A DNA stretch of 64,000 nt from Nemertoderma westbladi (taxonomy: Eukaryota; Xenacoelomorpha; Nemertodermatida; Nemertodermatidae): assembly GCA_032718475.1 (NCBI GenBank), contig JAUCBJ010008029.1, positions 1 to 64,000 of the forward strand, written 5' to 3'. The notes beneath the pieces were generated by a model. That model saw nothing but the letters and a program-made list of their open reading frames with translations. It searched no databases and was not told the origin of the DNA. Positions 30,201-42,539 of this stretch are shown here, in pieces; the first letter of the stretch is position 1, and each line of letters starts with the position of its first letter. Both the position numbers and the translations under genes were made by a program.

Positions 30201-30259
30201 ACCAGCGGCTTGTAATGAAATCTGTTTCTGAGATTGTTTCAGTTGCGGAATCCTTATGA
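27209..30259 (+). CDS. LINE ORF2: AP endonuclease, reverse transcriptase, zinc knuckle
   Basis: An intact frame of about 1016 codons, counted here from GTG at 27209; no ATG precedes the first endonuclease motif. It nicks target DNA and copies element RNA in place. The endonuclease domain (about residues 8-245) shows S-W-N-A-G, I-Q-E-V, L-G-D-V-N-S (139) and S-D-H-A-A (240). The reverse transcriptase (about 420-700) shows N-K-A-P-G-P-D-G (433), F-V-D-F-K-T-A-Y-D (about 561), L-Q-G-A-P-G-S and the catalytic L-M-D-D (about 652), which is usually F/Y-A-D-D. A C-x-C-x7-H-x4-C knuckle lies near 960. No internal stop or frameshift is seen, so the insertion is young. The clade is not assigned. Confidence 0.92.
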   Translation: MRHFNSVINILSWNAGSLREKYLLPNVSNLLFMYDIVFIQEVKSIYPFTVAGFNLLRSVDSKNGHCGGVVVLLKPWLVQYLFRVNMSHNIITFSLSMYPSIIFCCAYIPPYKSEYYDFAVWAHIQSLVLPKGSFRLILLGDVNSRLGDLIFEFPLLYPELCVRQPDDVTQNENGKRLFRLCLDCSLVNLSYLNLPNGICLDGDLTFKRGSTFISELDRAVISIDLLPCVRKFQVYQNVLPSDHAAIGISLCLHYEYPVQLLLRNSLYLQNYEHFGRQRLTFSPVTTRNLNLTQFCDTLKNLVTERTFENTDAMSQYITSTLYDTAKQTKYHAKAHHNNTPVHVPHSTAALWTALSESNDPKTMWNRIGWKGSIDCTSTASDRPSDEAFSQHFESLLSDGSDVLPLRITSNRHEGLDAKISLDEVKEGLAHMKSNKAPGPDGLSASILKSLPVQWLLLIVTLFNWVFDSAVMPTSWGLSRLVAVFKRGAIGVCSNYRGISIINSLTKLFDTIITKRLQSWRMPSPEQAGACKGRGCEEQILTIRLLIDYVTNKNRTLFLLFVDFKTAYDKVPRNLLFEQLLSMGCTNRIVNAIHGLYSNARSLVGSKIVHSTVGVLQGAPGSCYLFTMFIDPLVKVLKSLPWDDFLCWLHILLLMDDSIILATTREKCLEKLSVLLQFCNESGMVINRSKTKFMAIGNVTATDRHPLIAYGLGYSENPMIVDNTDTYIYLGSPITQCGGVDAAVSFHIAEKQKHISKFHGFLSKHASSPLWLKLKVFHACLLSATMYSCETWIGANLSSACRTYNEMLTATLGVRPRTSRDLLYIESGLPPPATYVYQRQYDFICRMLEDRDLHSPLFLVLDMCLQEQTPMARQIERLLGKGPDFAGTARAEIMDKIRLSTSTRITFYRDCNPSLHLHEVYCKQRYFNEHHRIAWTRLRLTSTSLPVEKARWRGQAKDTRFCQCGDLQSESHYITTCPLVPRLPELDYSSTTAFMCNTDQRLVMKSVSEIVSVAESL

Positions 30260-31089
30260 ACTCGATATTGCTCTAGATTGTATAGATGATGTATAATCAG
30301 TTTCTCTTGTGTTCTTATTGTATATGTCTCACTTGTATTCATGTATTTGATTCACTTGCCTCTGATCGAAAGTAGTATTGCATATGTTGTCTTGTATTGT
30401 ATTACTTGGTTATACTAATGTTTAGTAGATTGCCTCGGATTGTTACTTGTTGTATTGCATATGTTGTTTTGTATCGTATTACTTGTTTATACTAAAAGTT
30501 TAAGGGATTTGCCCCAGAGAATATCACTTAAATTGTTGTATTGCATCTTTCGTTTTGTATCGTACTTGTTTATGCTAATGTTTGTAGTGGAACTCCACTT
30601 AGTTTTGTTTCATAATACCTGTTTATGTACATTATACTAATGTTTTAGTAGATTGCCTCAGATTATATTACTTTGTTTTACGTTGTGTACAGATTATGTT
30701 GTATTGCATCAGGATCGCTTGTTTCTCGTTTTGTTGTGTCATACCAACAGTATGTCTAGATCTAGGTCGTGTTCGTTGCTCAGTGTACGATTAATTTATG
30801 TTGTTCAGTTTTATAACAAGTTTATGTTTCTTTCACACTATTTGTATTGTAGGACATTTGAGTATAGTGGCGCTTATCATTAGGTAACTGAATTTAATAA
30901 TGTCGATAATAATATATATATATGTACTGGCTGTCTATTGTTGATATTAATATGTAGGTTGATGTAGTGTAGGCCTACTGTACAACTGCTGTAATGCATA
31001 TTTAGACCTGTACTGTACTTGCAGAATTGTAGTGAATTTCCCACTCCAAATTATTAGTTTTTATGGATTAATTAATAATATTTGAATAA
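30260..31089 (+). other. 3' untranslated region of the LINE
   Basis: T-rich DNA with repeated TTGTATTGCATATGTTGT / TTACTTGTTTATACTAA phrases (about 30370-30680). No gene is present. It ends at the target duplication. Confidence 0.65.
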
Positions 31090-31094
31090 ATAGT
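31090..31094. repeat. Right target duplication ATAGT of the LINE
   Basis: Second copy of the 5-bp duplication; satellite resumes at once with ACCCCAGGCTAAC. Confidence 0.75.
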
Positions 31095-34000
31095 ACCCCA
31101 GGCTAACTCCATACAGACACAGTAGATGTACCCCAGGTAACTCCATACAGACACAGTAGATGTACCCCAGGTAACTCCATACAGACACAGGAGATGTACC
31201 CCAGGCTAACTCCATAGAGACACAGGAGATATACCCCAAGTAACTCCATATAGACACAGTAGATGTACCCCAGGCTAATTCCATACAGACACAGGAGATA
31301 TACCCCAAGTAACTCCATATAGACACAGGAGATGTACCCCAGTTAATTCCATACAGACACAGTAGATGTACCCCAGGTAACTCCATACAGACACAGTAGA
31401 TGTACCACAGGTAACTCCATACAGACACAGTAGATGTACCCCAGGCTAACTCCATACAGACACAGGATATGTACCCCAAGTAACTCCATACAGACACAGG
31501 AGATGTACCCCAGGCTAACTCCATACAGACAGAGGAGATGTACCCCAGGTAACTCCATACAGACACAGTATATAGTACCCCAAGTAACTCCATACAGACA
31601 CAGGAGATGTACCCCAGGTAACGCCATACAGACACAGGATATGTACCCCAGGCTAACTCCATACAGGCACAGGAGATATACCTCAAGTAACTCCATATAG
31701 ACACAGTAGATGTACCCCAGGCTAACTCCATACAGACATAGGAGATATACCCTAAGTAACTCCATACAGACACAGGAGATGTACCCCAGGTAACTGCATA
31801 CAGACACAGGAGATGTACCCCAGGCTAACTCCATACAGACACAGTATAAGTACCCAAGGCTAACTCCATACAGACACAGGAGATGTAACCCAGGTAACTC
31901 CATACAGACACATTATATAGTACCCCAGGCTAACTCCATACAGACACAGTAGATGTACCCCAGGTAACTCCATACAGCCACAGTAGATGTACCCCAGGTA
32001 ACTCTATACAGACACAGGAGATGTACCCCAGACTAACTCCATACAGACACAGGAGATATACCCCAAGTAACTCCATATAGACACAGTAGATGTACCCCAG
32101 GCTAATTCCATACAGACACAGGAGATATACCCTAAGTAACTCCATACAGACACAGGAGATGTACCCCAGGTAACTGCATACAGACACAGGAGATGTACCC
32201 CAGGCTAACTCCATACAGACACAGTATAAGTACCCAAGGCTAACTCCATACAGACACAGGAGATGTAACCCAGGTAACTCCATACAGACACATTATATAG
32301 TACCCCAGGCTAACTCCATACAGACACAGTAGATGTACCCCAGGTAACTCCATACAGACACAGTAGATGTACCCCAGGTAACTCCATACAGACACAGGAG
32401 ATGTACCCCAGGCTAACTCCATACAGACACAGGAGATATACCCCAAGTAACTCCATATAGACACAGGAGATGTACCCCAGGCTAACCCCATACAGACACA
32501 GGAGATGTACCCCAGGTAACTCCATACAGACACAGGAGATGTACCCCAGGTAACTCCATACAGACACAGCAGATGTACCCCAGGTAACTCCATACAGACA
32601 CAGGAGATGTACCCCAGGTAACTCCATACAGACACAGGAGATGTACCCCAGGTAACTCCATACAGATACAGGAGATGTACCCCAGGCTAACTCCATACAG
32701 ACACAGGAGATATACCCCAAGTAACTCCATATAGACACAGTAGATGTACCCCAGGCTAATTCCATACAGACACAGGAGATATACCCTAAGTAACTCCATA
32801 CAGACACAGGAGATGTACCCCAGGTAACTGCATACAGACACAGGAGATGTACCCCAGGCTAACTCCATACAGACACAGTATAAGTACCCAAGGCTAACTC
32901 CATACAGACACAGGAGATGTAACCCAGGTAACTCCATACAGACACATTATATAGTACCCCAGGCTAACTCCATACAGACACAGTAGATGTACCCCAGGTA
33001 ACTCCATACAGACACAGTAGATGTACCCCAGGTAACTCCATACAGACACAGGAGATGTACCCCAGGCTAACTCCATACAGACACAGGAGATATACCCCAA
33101 GTAACTCCATATAGACACAGTAGATGTACCCCAGGCTAATTCCATACAGACACAGGAGATATACCCCAAGTAACTCCATATAGACACAGGAGATGTACCC
33201 CAGTTAATTCCATACAGACACAGTAGATGTACCCCAGGTAACTCCATACATACACAGTAGATGTACCACAGGTAACTCCATACAGACACAGTAGATGTAC
33301 CCCAGGCTAACTCCATACAGACACAGGATATGTACCCCAAGTAACTCCATACAGACACAGGAGATGTACCCCAGGCTAACTCCATACAGACAGAGGAGAT
33401 GTACCCCAGGTAACTCCATACAGACACAGTATATAGTACCCCAAGTAACTCCATACAGACACAGGAGATGTACCCCAGGTAACGCCATACAGACACAGGA
33501 TATGTACCCCAGGCTAACTCCATACAGGCACAGGAGATATACCCCAAGTAACTCCATATAGACACAGTAGATGTACCCCAGGCTAACTCCATACAGACAT
33601 AGGAGATATACCCTAAGTAACTCCATACAGACACAGGAGATGTACCCCAGGTAACTGCATACAGACACAGGAGATGTACCCCAGGCTAACTCCATACAGA
33701 CACAGTATAAGTACCCAAGGCTAACTCCATACAGACACAGGAGATGTAGCCCAGGTAACTCCATACAGACACATTATATAGTACCCCAGGCTAACTCCAT
33801 ACAGACACAGTAGATGTACCCCAGGTAACTCCATACAGACACAGTAGATGTACCCCAGGTAACTCCATACAGACACAGGAGATGTACCCCAGGCTAACTC
33901 CATACAGACACAGGAGATATACCCCAAGTAACTCCATATAGACACAGTAGATGTACCCCAGGCTAATTCCATACAGACACAGGAGATATACCCTAAGTAA

Positions 34001-37000
34001 CTCCATACAGACACAGGAGATGTACCCCAGGTAACTGCATACAGACACAGGAGATGTACCCCAGGCTAACTCCATACAGACACAGTATAAGTACCCAAGG
34101 CTAACTCCATACAGACACAGGAGATGTAACCCAGGTAACTCCATACAGACACATTATATAGTACCCCAGGCTAACTCCATACAGACACAGTAGATGTACC
34201 CCAGGTAACTCCATACAGACACAGTAGATGTACCCCAGGTAACTCCATACAGACACAGGAGATGTACCCCAGGCTAACTCCATACAGACACAGGAGATAT
34301 ACCCCAAGTAACTCCATATAGACACAGGAGATGTACCCCAGGCTAACTCCATACAGACACAGGAGATGTACCCCAGGTAACTCCATACAGACACAGGAGA
34401 TGTACCCCAGGTAACTCCATACAGACACAGCAGATGTACCCCAGGTAACTCCATACAGACACAGGAGATGTACCCCAGGTAACTCCATACAGACACAGGA
34501 GATGTACCCCAGGTAACTCCATACAGATACAGGAGATGTACCCCAGGTAACTCCATACAGACACAGGAGATGTACCCCAGGTAACTCCATACAGACACAT
34601 GAGATGTACCCCAGGCTAACTCCATACAGACACAGGAGATGTACCCCAAGTAACTCCATACAATCACAGTAGATGTACCCCAGGCTAACTCCATACAGAC
34701 ACAGGAGATGTACCCCAGGTAACTCCATACAGACACAGGAGATGTACCCCAGGCTAACACCATACAGACACAAGAGATGTACCCCAGGTAACTCCATACA
34801 GACACAGGCGATGTACCCCAAGTAACTCCATACCGACACAGGAGATGTACCCCAGGTAACTCCATACAGACACAGGAGATGTACCCCAGGCTAACTCCAT
34901 ACAGTCACAGGAGATGTACCCCAAGTAACTCCATACAATCACAGTAGATGTACCCCAGGCTAACTCCATACAGACACAGTAGATGTACCCCAAGTAACTC
35001 CGTAGTCATAGGAGATGCACCCCAAGTAACTCCATACAGACACAGTAGATGTACCCCTGGTAACTCCATACAGTCATAGGGGATGTACCCCAGGTTAACT
35101 CAATAGGCCCTACAGACACAGTATATAGTAGTTAACTCCATACAGACACAGTAGATGTACCCCAGGTAACTCCATACAGACACAGTATATAGTTGTACCC
35201 CAGGCTAACTCCATACAGACCAGACACAGGAGATGTACCCCAGGTAACTCCATACAGACACAGGAGATGTACCCCAGGCTAACTCCATACAGACACAGGA
35301 GATGTACCCCAGGTAACTCCATACAGACACAGTATATAGTACCCCAAGTAACTCCATACAGACACAGGAGATGTACCCCAGGTAACTCCATACAGACACA
35401 GTTTATAGTACCCCAAGTAACTCCATACAGACACAGTAGATGTACCCCAGGCTAACTCCATACAGACATAGGAGATATACCCTAAGTAACTCCATACAGA
35501 CACAGGAGATGTACCCCAGGTAACTGCATACAGACACAGGAGATGTACCCCAGGCTAACTCCATACAGACACAGTATAAGTACCCAAGGCTAACTCCATA
35601 CAGACACAGGAGATGTAGCCCAGGTAACTCCATACAGACACATTATATAGTACCCCAGGCTAACTCCATACAGACACAGTAGATGTACCCCAGGTAACTC
35701 CATACAGACACAGTAGATGTACCCCAGGTAACTCCATACAGACACAGGAGATGTACCCCAGGCTAACTCCATACAGACACAGGAGATATACCCCAAGTAA
35801 CTCCATATAGACACAGTAGATGTACCCCAGGCTAATTCCATACAGACACAGGAGATATACCCTAAGTAACTCCATACAGACACAGGAGATGTACCCCAGG
35901 TAACTGCATACAGACACAGGAGATGTACCCCAGGCTAACTCCATACAGACACAGTATAAGTACCCAAGGCTAACTCCATACAGACACAGGAGATGTAACC
36001 CAGGTAACTCCATACAGACACATTATATAGTACCCCAGGCTAACTCCATACAGACACAGTAGATGTACCCCAGGTAACTCCATACAGACACAGTAGATGT
36101 ACCCCAGGTAACTCCATACAGACACAGGAGATGTACCCCAGGCTAACTCCATACAGACACAGGAGATATACCCCAAGTAACTCCATATAGACACAGGAGA
36201 TGTACCCCAGGCTAACTCCATACAGACACAGGAGATGTACCCCAGGTAACTCCATACAGACACAGGAGATGTACCCCAGGTAACTCCATACAGACACAGC
36301 AGATGTACCCCAGGTAACTCCATACAGACACAGGAGATGTACCCCAGGTAACTCCATACAGACACAGGAGATGTACCCCAGGTAACTCCATACAGATACA
36401 GGAGATGTACCCCAGGTAACTCCATACAGACACAGGAGATGTACCCCAGGTAACTCCATACAGACACATGAGATGTACCCCAGGCTAACTCCATACAGAC
36501 ACAGGAGATGTACCCCAAGTAACTCCATACAATCACAGTAGATGTACCCCAGGCTAACTCCATACAGACACAGGAGATGTACCCCAGGTAACTCCATACA
36601 GACACAGGAGATGTACCCCAGGCTAACACCATACAGACACAAGAGATGTACCCCAGGTAACTCCATACAGACACAGGCGATGTACCCCAAGTAACTCCAT
36701 ACCGACACAGGAGATGTACCCCAGGTAACTCCATACAGACACAGGAGATGTACCCCAGGCTAACTCCATACAGACACAGGAGATGTACCCCAAGTAACTC
36801 CATACAATCACAGTAGATGTACCCCAGGCTAACTCCATACAGACACAGTAGATGTACCCCAAGTAACTCCGTAGTCATAGGAGATGCACCCCAAGTAACT
36901 CCATACAGACACAGTAGATGTACCCCTGGTAACTCCATACAGTCATAGGGGATGTACCCCAGGTTAACTCAATAGGCCCTACAGACACAGTATATAGTAG

Positions 37001-40000
37001 TTAACTCCATACAGACACAGTAGATGTACCCCAGGTAACTCCATACAGACACAGTATATAGTTGTACCCCAGGCTAACTCCATACAGACCAGACACAGGA
37101 GATGTACCCCAGGTAACTCCATACAGACACAGGAGATGTACCCCAGGCTAACTCCATACAGACACAGGAGATGTACCCCAGGTAACTCCATACAGACACA
37201 GTATATAGTACCCCAAGTAACTCCATACAGACACAGGAGATGTACCCCAGGTAACTCCATACAGACACAGTTTATAGTACCCCAAGTAACTCCATACAGA
37301 CACAGTAGATGTACCCCAGGTAACTCCATACAGACACAGTATATAGTTGTACCCCAGGCTAACTCCATACAGACCAGACACAGGAGATGTACCCCAGGTA
37401 ACTCCATACAGACACAGGAGATGTACCCCAGGCTAACTCCATATAGACACAGGAGATATACCCCAAGTAACTCCATACAGACACAGTAGATGTACCCCAG
37501 GCTAACTCCATACAGACACAGGAAATATACCCCAAGTAACTCCATACAGACACAGGAGATGTACCCCAGGTAACTCCACACAGACACAGGAGATGTACCC
37601 CAGGCTAACTCCATACAGACACAGTAGATGTACCCCAAGTAACTCCATATAGACACAGTAGATGTACCACAGGTAACTCCATATAGACACAGTAGATGTA
37701 CCACAGGTAACTCCATACAGACACAGGATATGTACCCCAGGCTAACTCCATACAGACACAGGAGATATACCCCAAGTAACTCCATATAGACACAGTAGAT
37801 GTACCCCAAGTAACTGCATACAGACACAGGAGATGTACCCCAGGCTAACTCCATACAGACACAGTATAAGTACCCAAGGCTAACTCCATACAGACACAGG
37901 AGATGTAACCCAGGTAACTCCATACAGACACATTATATATTACCCCAGGCTAACTCCATACAGACACAGGAGATGTACCCCAGGTAACTCCATACAGACA
38001 CAGGAGATGTACCCCAGGCTAACTCCATACAGACGCAGGAGATATACCCCAAGTAACTCCATATAGACACAGTAGATGTACCCCAGGCTAATTCCATACA
38101 GACACAGGAGATATACCCCAAGTAACTCCGTAGTCATAGGAGATGTACCCCAGTTAACTCCATACAGACACAGTAGATGTACCCCAGGTAACTCCATACA
38201 GACACAGGAGATGTACCCCAGGTAACTCCATACAGACACAGTAGATGTACCCCAGGCTAACTCCATACAGACACAGGAGATGTACCCCAAGTAACTCCAT
38301 ACAGACACAGGAGATGTACCCCAGGCTAACTCCATACAGACACAGGAGATGTACCCCAAGTAACTCCATACAGACACAGGAGATGTACCCCAGGTAACTC
38401 CATACAGACACACGAGATATACCCCAAGTAACTCCATACAGACATAGTAGATGTACCCCAGGCTAACTCCATACAGACACAGGAGATGTACCCCAAGCTA
38501 ACTCCATACAGACACAGAAGATATACCCCAAGTAACTCCATACAGACACAGTAGATTTACCCCAGGCTAACTCCATACAGACACAGGAGATGTACCCCAA
38601 GTAACTCCATACAGACACAGTAGATGTACCCCAGGCTAACTCCATACGGACACAGGAGATGTGCCCCAAGTAACTCCATACAATCACAGTAGATGTACCC
38701 CAGGCTAACTCCATACAGACACAGGAGATGTACCCCAGGCTAACTCCATACAGACACAGGAGATGTACCCCAGGCTAACTCCATACAGACACAAGAGATG
38801 TACCCCAGGTAACTCCATACAGACACAGGCGATGTACCCCAAGTAACTCCATACCGACACAGGAGATGTACCCCAGGTAACTCCATACAGACACAGGAGA
38901 TGTACCCCAGGCTAACTCCATACAGACACAGGAGATGTACCCCAAGTAACTCCATACAATCACAGTAGATGTACCCCAGGCTAACTCCATACAGACACAG
39001 TAGATGTACCCCAAGTAACTCCGTAGTCATAGGAGATGTACCCCAAGTAACTCCATACAGACACAGTAGATGTACCCGAGGTAACTCCATACAGTCATAG
39101 GAGATGTACCCCAGGTTAACTCAATAGGCCCTACAGACACAGTATATAGTAGTTAACTCCATACAGACACAGGAGATAGTATCCCAAGTAACTCCATACA
39201 GTCATAGATGTACCCCAGGCTAACTCCATACAGACACAGGAGATGTACCCCAGGTAACTCCATACAGACACAGGAGATGTACCCCAGGTAACTCCATACA
39301 GACACAGGAGATGTACCCCAGGCTAACTCTATACAGACACAGGAGATGTACCCCAAGTAACTCCATACAGATCACTGTAGATGTACCCCAGGCTAACTCC
39401 ATACAGACACAGGAGATGTACCCCAGGTAACTCCATACAGACACAGGAGATGTACCCCAGGCTAACACCATACAGACACAAGAGATGTACCCCAGGTAAC
39501 TCCATACAGACACAGGCGATGTACCCCAAGTAACTCCATACCGACACAGGAGATGTACCCCAGGTAACTCCATACAGACACAGGAGATGTACCCCAGGCT
39601 AACTCCATACAGACACAGGAGATGTACCCCAGGCTAACTCCATACAGACACAGTAGATGTACCCCAAGTAACTCCGTCAGTCATAGGAGATGTACCCCAA
39701 GTAACTCCATACAGACACAGTAGATGTACCCCAGGCTAACTCCATACAGTCATAGGAGATGTACCCCAGGTTAACTCAATAGGCCCTACAGACACAGTAT
39801 ATAGTCCCCAGTCTAACTCCATACAGACACAGGAGATAGTATCCCAAGTAACTCCATACACGTCATAGATGTACCCCAGGTTAACTCAATACAGACACAT
39901 AGTCCCCAGCTAACTCCATACAGGCACAGGAGATTGTATCCCAAGTAACTCCATACCGACACAGGAGATGTACCCCAGGTAACTCCATACAGACACAGGA

Positions 40001-40430
40001 GATGTACCCCAGGCTAACTCCATACAGACACAGGAGATGTACCCCAGGCTAACTCCATACAGACACAGTAGATGTACCCCAAGTAACTCCGTAGTCATAG
40101 GAGATGTACCCCAAGTAACTCCATACAGACACAGTAGATGTACCCCAGGTAACTCCATACAGTCATAGGAGATGTACCCCAGGTTAACTCAATAGGCCCT
40201 ACAGACACAGTATATAGTAGTTAACTCCATACAGACACAGGAGATAGTATCCCAAGTAACTCCATACAGTCATAGATGTACCCCAGGTTAACTCAATACA
40301 GACACATAGTAGCTAACTCCATACAGGCACAGGAGATTGTACCCCAAGTAACTCCATAGAGTCATAGGAGGTGTACCCCAGGGTAACTTCAATACAGACA
40401 CAGGAGATAGTAACCCATGCAAACTCAATA
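31095..40430. repeat. 34/35-bp satellite array, right part
   Basis: Same unit as 22855-27091. Blocks repeat with a period of about 1861-1869 bp (for example 31343 to 33204, and 34171 to 36040), and one block of the left part (24158-26023) recurs at 33204 onward with the same internal spacing. Units become irregular after about 39100, with CAATAGGCCCTACAGACAC inserts, as expected at an array edge. Confidence 0.96.
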
Positions 40431-40564
40431 CATTTTACTATTAACACGTTGTGTGCCCATTACTCTGGTTCTACATCATGGAATTTTATAAAAAATTTCC
40501 AGAAGGGCGGAGTAGTATCGAGATACACCTGGAACCTAATAAAATTTAATATTATAAGTAATTC

Positions 40565-40845
40565 AACAGGACTAAGGATGATCCAACTCTATAGCAAATG
40601 GAGCGGAAAAAATGAATTCACCACCAGCGGGGATCGAACCCGCGTCTCCCGATAAACGTTCAGGTATGCTAACCACTACACCACCTCCGTGGTGTAGTTG
40701 TATGCTAGCCACTACACCACCTCCGTGGTGTAGTGGTTAGCATACCTGAACGTTTATCGGGAGACGCGGGTTCGATCCCCGCTGGTGGCGAATTTATTTT
40801 TTCCGCTCCATTTGCTATAGAGTTGGATCATCCTTAGTCCTGTTT
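40565..40845. mobile_element. Inverted pair of tRNA-like SINE copies
   Basis: Two arms of about 130 bp are near-perfect reverse complements. The left arm begins AACAGGACTAAGGATGATCC and the right arm ends GGATCATCCTTAGTCCTGTT. Each arm holds a tRNA-like head plus the same tail. Between the heads lies a short duplicated CACTACACCACCTCCGTGG. Confidence 0.8.
40719..40789 (+). tRNA. tRNA-like head (degenerate, anticodon-position GTT)
   Basis: A box TGGTGTAGTGG (40726 onward) and B box GGTTCGATCCC are intact. A 5-bp T arm (GCGGG/CCCGC), a 5-bp anticodon arm and a D arm can be drawn, but the acceptor stem has mismatches and position 33 is C. The A-box half resembles tRNA-Val. Probably a SINE promoter rather than a working tRNA; an inverted copy occupies about 40628-40697. 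Confidence 0.4.
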
Positions 40846-40943
40846 AATTACTTATAATTTATACAATCTATGGATGTTACACATATACAATAAAATTTAA
40901 TATTGTTTTTGTGTCAGTGTATGACAAGTAAATGACAGTAAAC

Positions 40944-41150
40944 GGCGGGGTAGCTCAGTTGGTTGAGCGCCGGGCCTGCAAAGAATTGGTTGTAGGTTCA
41001 GCCCCGCCAGGTCCACTCAGCCTTTCATCAACTGGGGTCGATAAAATGAGTACCAGTTAAATAACTGGGAGCAAATCTTAGGGTAGCAGCTATTGATATA
41101 GGAGCCTATGTATGTCTTGTCAGCCTTGTCATTGTATGGGGGTCACTTAA
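40944..41150 (+). mobile_element. tRNA-derived SINE with conserved metazoan-type core
   Basis: The tRNA-like head 40944-41008 has a perfect 7-bp acceptor stem (GGCGGGG/CCCCGCC), A box TAGCTCAGTTGG and B box GGTTCAGCCCC, but a disordered anticodon arm. It is followed by GTCGATAAAATGAGTACC, a phrase I recognise from SINE cores shared among many invertebrates. The 3' limit is uncertain. Confidence 0.65.
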
Positions 41151-41222
41151 TTGCACTTAAAAACCAAAAAATAGCACGTTTTCGAAGAAAATATTAGAAA
41201 TTCATTAATTGTTTTAGCAAAA

Positions 41223-41345
41223 TTTCCGATATGGGGTTTTCCTTTTTACTGGTTTCATTTCTGATGTCAATTTTAATGTTTGACAGAATCTCGAACGTCT
41301 GTATGTCTGTCTCTATGTACGTTGGTCTGTCTTGACAGACATATG
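41223..41345 (+). repeat. Diverged relative of the 4326-4870 repeat
   Basis: Carries the same GATATGGGG-TTT...TTTCATTTCTGATGTCA...GTCTGTATGTCTGTC order as the tandem repeat in TSC1 intron 4, followed by a short CAGACATATGGACAGACA inverted copy of the simple sequence. Confidence 0.55.
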
Positions 41346-41499
41346 GACAGACAAGACAAATATATAGACATACTAGACTGAGTCAAATAGGATAACACCA
41401 GAAAAGAAATCAGCGAGCATAAAAACGATTTAAGAGTCCTATATTCGGACTGAGTGGACCTAAATTAGCTTAAAGGGGACCTAAGCTCGTAGTTAATTC

Positions 41500-41925
41500 G
41501 TCTTATTACTTCGTGGGCGCTATTGAATTGAATTCATGAAAACAGCTATTATTATTAATCAATTGACACCTCGACTCCTCTCTGAGATTCCGACTACTCT
41601 ATCCGATAGAATAAAATAATCATTTCGCTAACTGCTCTCTATCTTCGATAATCACAATTTATAATTCATTAGATGACTACAACATAATAATTATAGTTTG
41701 AAGTTGTCTAGAAAATATCTCGTACACCACCGGGACTACCCTCACACGAATTTATCAAAAAAACAGGTAAACAAAGTCTTACACCCCACAAACCAACAAA
41801 AAACATTGAGTGGAATACAGTATTTTCAACTTATTTATCAAACAGAACAAAAAGGTTTGACTTGACTCGTACTGTCCCTTACTACTTGCTTTACGGCGGG
41901 CCGCTAGCTTTAGTAGTCTTGTGTA
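41500..41925 (+). repeat. Left member of a distant inverted repeat pair
   Basis: Matches the reverse complement of 48950-49275: shared phrases include TCAATTGACACCTCGACTCC, GATGACTACAAC/GTTGTCATC and CAGAACAAAAAG. The pair encloses about 7 kb of other repeats. It could be two independent copies in opposite orientation or the arms of a larger element. Confidence 0.65.
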
Positions 41926-42367
41926 ACAACCATCATTTTTTGGAACAGAACCGAATATGTTAAACAAAAAAACTTGTATCTGATTGTAGCAGTCTTGGAA
42001 ATAGTTATTGTGAACATTCCAGAGATTATTGTAGTTTACAAAATATTAGGGTTGCAATCAGCCGAAACAAATGTAATCCAGTCTTAATGCGTACTTACGT
42101 CATGAATATATTTAAAACAGATGTTACAAATTGTAATTTAGAAATATGATTAGTTAATTATTTGGAACGAATTCCATCCTACTGATAATAATTGACGTTG
42201 TAATTTTTACCATTACGGAATTGCAGATGTTACAGGTACTAATCAAAAGACAAATAATTGAAATATTTAATTATTTCAAATTTTTTTATATATAAGACGC
42301 GCCGAAAAGTGTAAAAATATTTTCCAGTCTTATAATTCACTCCTTTGCATTGTAAATAGAAAATTAT

Positions 42368-42474
42368 TTGTAAACAATTAAAGGAAGAAGAAAAATCGAA
42401 GACCAGATAAATTTTTCCATAAAAAAAAAATTTATCTGGTCTTCGATTTTTCTTCTTCCTTTAATTGTTTACAA
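42368..42474. repeat. Near-perfect 107-bp palindrome
   Basis: Arms of about 49 bp (for example CGAAGACCAGATAAATTTTT versus AAAAATTTATCTGGTCTTCG) around a short A-rich centre. It would fold into a single hairpin as RNA or cruciform as DNA. Confidence 0.9.
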
Positions 42475-42539
42475 GACCAGTCCAGTCTACTGCTGGACAG
42501 CGCGTAACATAACAGTCACACTTACACTACGCTAGTACC

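Larger units (their letters stand above)
27097..31089 (+). mobile_element. Non-LTR retrotransposon inserted in the satellite
   Basis: A 3993-bp insertion flanked by ATAGT duplications. It starts inside the tail of a first ORF (27099-27209), continues with a complete second ORF (to 30259) and has an about 830-bp 3' region without a long poly(A), ending in AATAATATTTGAATA. It is therefore 5'-truncated. It sits once in the array while the satellite blocks around it are multiplied, so the insertion was not co-amplified. Confidence 0.88.

Noticed and set aside
22771-40158. Many long minus-strand open frames rich in Leu-Cys-Leu-Tyr-Gly-Val (up to about 320 codons)
   Set aside because: They are translations of the stop-poor 34/35-bp satellite in several frames and overlap each other; no start context or splice structure supports a protein.
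22855-40430. CRISPR-like regular array
   Set aside because: Repeat units are contiguous with no unique spacers, and the DNA is from an animal genome.
40719-40789. Functional tRNA gene
   Set aside because: Acceptor mismatches, C at position 33 and an inverted duplicate with shared tail point to a SINE head.
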